Origin: Clostridium gasigenes
GTDB taxonomy: Bacteria > Bacillota > Clostridia > Clostridiales > Clostridiaceae
Length of the DNA: 64,000 bases
Assembly: GCF_900104115.1 (NCBI RefSeq)
Contig: NZ_FNJM01000008.1
Location: 1 to 64,000 of the forward strand
Reading direction: 5' to 3'
Part shown: positions 62,419 to 64,000 of the stretch, piece by piece
Layout of the letters: each line of letters starts with the position of its first letter
How positions within the stretch are numbered: position 1 is the first letter of the stretch
Notes under the pieces: generated by a model
The model's input: only the letters and a program-made list of their open reading frames with translations
Told to the model about the DNA's origin: nothing
Databases searched by the model: none
Made by a program: the position numbers and the translations under genes

Positions 62419-62943
62419 ATGAAAGTATGTTTAAAAAGAATTGCTCATTGTGAAGGTACACCCGCTAAGTATAATATGATTTTTAACTGTTGTAGCCGTG
62501 CAGAAGCACAAAGAATAAGGAATACTCTTCCAGTTTGTATGACTGATAGTGATAATGATATTATTGTTAATGTTATTGTTAAATTTAGTCGTGCCGTTAT
62601 AAGTCCATTTGGATGTGAAAGTTTTGGACCTATATCTCTTTCAAATTTAAGACCAGTCAAAACAAGTGAAGGTTGTAAACCTAAGAAATTTTGCGTGATT
62701 GTAACTTCGAATAATCCTCGTACATCACAAATTTTATGCAGATTCCCAAAAATATTTATTTGTGATGAAGATAAAACTATAAAAATAACTTTCGTTTTTA
62801 ATAAAAAAAGAAGTTGTAGATTTTGTTCTTCTCGCAACTGTAGATCAAATAATAGATTTAGATCAAATAATGGATGTAGAGTAGGTAGAAGATGTGGATG
62901 CGGCTGTGGATTGGAATGGTTATTATTACTTTTCTTATTCTAA
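62419..62943 (+). CDS. Cysteine- and arginine-rich protein of unknown function
   Basis: The gene encodes 174 residues after a GGGGG site at 62408-62412. The first 135 residues look like a folded, beta-rich domain; Cys residues recur throughout (17 in all). Residues about 136-165 are Arg/Cys/Asn low complexity (SCRFCSSRNCRSNNRFRSNN, then CGCGCG), and the protein ends in LEWLLLLFLF, a hydrophobic tail. It may be a spore-coat, metal-binding or membrane-anchored protein; none is shown. Codon use includes more CGT/CGC Arg codons than its neighbours, hinting at transfer or unusual constraint. Confidence 0.7.
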   Translation: MKVCLKRIAHCEGTPAKYNMIFNCCSRAEAQRIRNTLPVCMTDSDNDIIVNVIVKFSRAVISPFGCESFGPISLSNLRPVKTSEGCKPKKFCVIVTSNNPRTSQILCRFPKIFICDEDKTIKITFVFNKKRSCRFCSSRNCRSNNRFRSNNGCRVGRRCGCGCGLEWLLLLFLF

Positions 62944-62972
62944 TGTACAGTAGATAGTTATCTCTAAAGAAT

Positions 62973-63005
62973 AAAAACTGCTAAGAATTCATCTTAGCAG
63001 TTTTT
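62973..63005. terminator. Bidirectional terminator between convergent genes
   Basis: A 14-bp perfect stem (AAAAACTGCTAAGA with TCTTAGCAGTTTTT) with a 5-nt loop, suited to both the gene at 62419 and nadC on the minus strand. Confidence 0.88.
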
Positions 63006-63027
63006 AGTTTAGAAATTTTTAAAAAAA

Positions 63028-63867
63028 TTATAATTTAGATAAGTTTTTAAGACTTATATCTAGAACTTTAAATGAATGAGTTAAAGAACCACTTGATATA
63101 TAGTCAACACCACACTCTGCATAAGAACATACTGTTTCAAGGGTTATATTTCCGGAGCACTCAATTAATGCCTTTTTATCTATTAACAGAACCATTTCTT
63201 TAACCATTTTAGGCGACATATTATCCAACATTATTATATCAACGCCAGAGGCTAGAGCTTCTAAAACATCTTCTTTAGTTTCAGTTTCAACTTCTATTTT
63301 TCTTACAAATGAACAGTTTTCTTTTGCAAGGGAAACCGCATTAGTTATACTACCGGCATAACTAATATGATTATCTTTTATAAGTATTCCATCAGATAAA
63401 GAATATCTATGATTTTTTCCTCCACCAATTTTCACTGCATATTTTTCAATAATTCTAAGCAAAGGAGTCGTTTTTCGAGTATCAAGAATTTCAGTTTTAA
63501 ATCCTTCTAAAATATCAGAATATTTTTTTGTTAAAGTAGCTATTCCACTCATTCTTTGTATTAAGTTCAAAGCTACCCTCTCACCAATTAATATGTTTTT
63601 TGCATTTCCTTTTAAAATACCTATCTCATCGCCACAGATTAAAGGGGTTCCTTCTTTAATAAAAGGAGTAAACTCAACATTACCTAGTAGATGAAAAACA
63701 CGGCTAAATACAGGCAAACCGCATAATATACCATCTTCCTTACAAATTACTGTAGCTTGTGCTATTTCATCATCAGTTACAATACAAGAGGTTGTAATAT
63801 CACCAAAAGGGACATCCTCTTTAAGTGAATTTAAAATTATATCATCAATAATTAAATAGTTTAGCAT
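63028..63867 (-). CDS. nadC: Nicotinate-nucleotide pyrophosphorylase (carboxylating)
   Basis: NadC turns quinolinate and PRPP into nicotinate mononucleotide for de novo NAD synthesis. The 279 residues contain ILDTRKTTPLLRIIEKYAVK, GGGKNHRYSLSDGILIKDNH and EVETETKEDVLEAL, all diagnostic. AAAGGCGG precedes the minus-strand start. It overlaps the upstream frame by 23 bp. Confidence 0.96.
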   Translation of the reverse strand: MLNYLIIDDIILNSLKEDVPFGDITTSCIVTDDEIAQATVICKEDGILCGLPVFSRVFHLLGNVEFTPFIKEGTPLICGDEIGILKGNAKNILIGERVALNLIQRMSGIATLTKKYSDILEGFKTEILDTRKTTPLLRIIEKYAVKIGGGKNHRYSLSDGILIKDNHISYAGSITNAVSLAKENCSFVRKIEVETETKEDVLEALASGVDIIMLDNMSPKMVKEMVLLIDKKALIECSGNITLETVCSYAECGVDYISSGSLTHSFKVLDISLKNLSKL

Positions 63868-64000
63868 ATCTATTATCCGCCTTTCTTTTTAAAAAATTAA
63901 CAAAATTTATGTTTATTTCATTTGAATAGTTTAAAGAGTTAATCACATGAGTAGGGAAGTCTTCTTTAATGATATTTTCATTAATATCACTAGCACAATT
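63845..64000 (-). CDS. C-terminal end of upstream gene, probably nadB (5' end outside window)
   Basis: On the minus strand a frame is open from the window edge to a TGA at 63845-63847, giving 51 residues, including EDFPTHVINSLNYSNEININF. It overlaps the nadC start by 23 bp, as in tight nad operons. L-aspartate oxidase (NadB) is expected before nadC in clostridia, and the fragment is compatible, but it is too short to prove this. Confidence 0.5.
   Translation of the reverse strand, partial: NCASDINENIIKEDFPTHVINSLNYSNEININFVNFLKRKADNRYAKLFNY

Noticed and set aside
62445..62837. 130-codon minus-strand frame opposite the cysteine-rich gene
   Set aside because: It lacks a ribosome site and would clash with the better-supported plus-strand gene, which has a ribosome site and a terminator. 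Since the plus-strand protein is itself unknown, this rejection is less certain than the others.
1..64000. CRISPR arrays, tRNA/rRNA genes, prophage or intact insertion sequences
   Set aside because: No regularly spaced repeats with unique spacers, no tRNA-like CCA-ended cloverleafs and no transposase or integrase frames were seen by eye; a covariance-model scan would be decisive for small RNAs.

Overview
The window is AT-rich DNA of a motile, low-GC Gram-positive anaerobe, most likely a Clostridium of cluster I. Supporting signs are the A/T-biased codon use, strong GGAGG-type ribosome binding sites, a natural FliR-FlhB fusion, a CBS/DRTGG-containing manganese pyrophosphatase, and the gene order of the flagellar operon. 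The species cannot be named from the sequence alone.

Region 1 (1-22000) is a flagellin and flagellin-glycosylation island bracketed by flagellin genes. It opens with the 3' end of a canonical flagellin and a Maf-type flagellin glycosyltransferase. A decayed fragment of a second Maf gene follows, then a small unknown gene. Next comes a full nonulosonic acid set: legB, legC, ptmE (CBS plus nucleotidyltransferase), legH, legI, legG and legF, which should make CMP-legionaminic acid or a close relative by a GDP-sugar route. A terminator closes this cassette and is followed by a relic flagellin gene that still carries a sigma-28-like promoter. The second cassette holds a GT2-type glycosyltransferase, rfbF and rfbG (CDP-4-keto-6-deoxyglucose), an acylating acetaldehyde dehydrogenase and 4-hydroxy-2-oxovalerate aldolase pair, a ThDP-dependent enzyme, an SDR reductase/epimerase, an aminotransferase stub and rfbH (3-dehydratase). 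A small YjfB-family motility gene and a divergent short flagellin end the island. I infer that the second cassette makes a CDP-linked branched 3,6-dideoxy sugar. It resembles the yersiniose pathway but has a dedicated supply of a C5 2-oxo acid, so the branch may be a four-carbon unit. This is the most novel candidate system here.

Region 2 (22300-47690) is one long flagellar operon of about 25 kb: flgB flgC fliE fliF fliG fliH fliI fliJ fliK flgD, a TIGR02530-type gene, flgE, flbD, motA motB fliL fliO fliP fliQ, fliR-flhB, flhA flhF flhG, a PilZ gene, fliA, a SwrB-like gene, a small membrane ORF with no usual start codon, flgF and flgG. It encodes the basal body, export apparatus, hook, stator and sigma-28. 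FliM, FliN/FliY, chemotaxis, hook-associated and filament-cap genes are not in the window. FlgE is about twice the usual size because of tandem repeats.

Region 3 (47700-64000) is chromosomal housekeeping: a Mn-dependent pyrophosphatase on the minus strand, hom, a calcium-type P-type ATPase, thrC-thrB and an ACT-domain gene, a GT-C membrane glycosyltransferase, a cysteine desulfurase with thiI, a conserved small basic protein, a HesB-like protein, a cysteine-rich unknown protein and nadC with the probable end of nadB. Most units end in clear intrinsic terminators. A family of short imperfect palindromic repeats sits in several intergenic gaps here. I saw no tRNA or rRNA gene, no CRISPR array and no intact insertion sequence.
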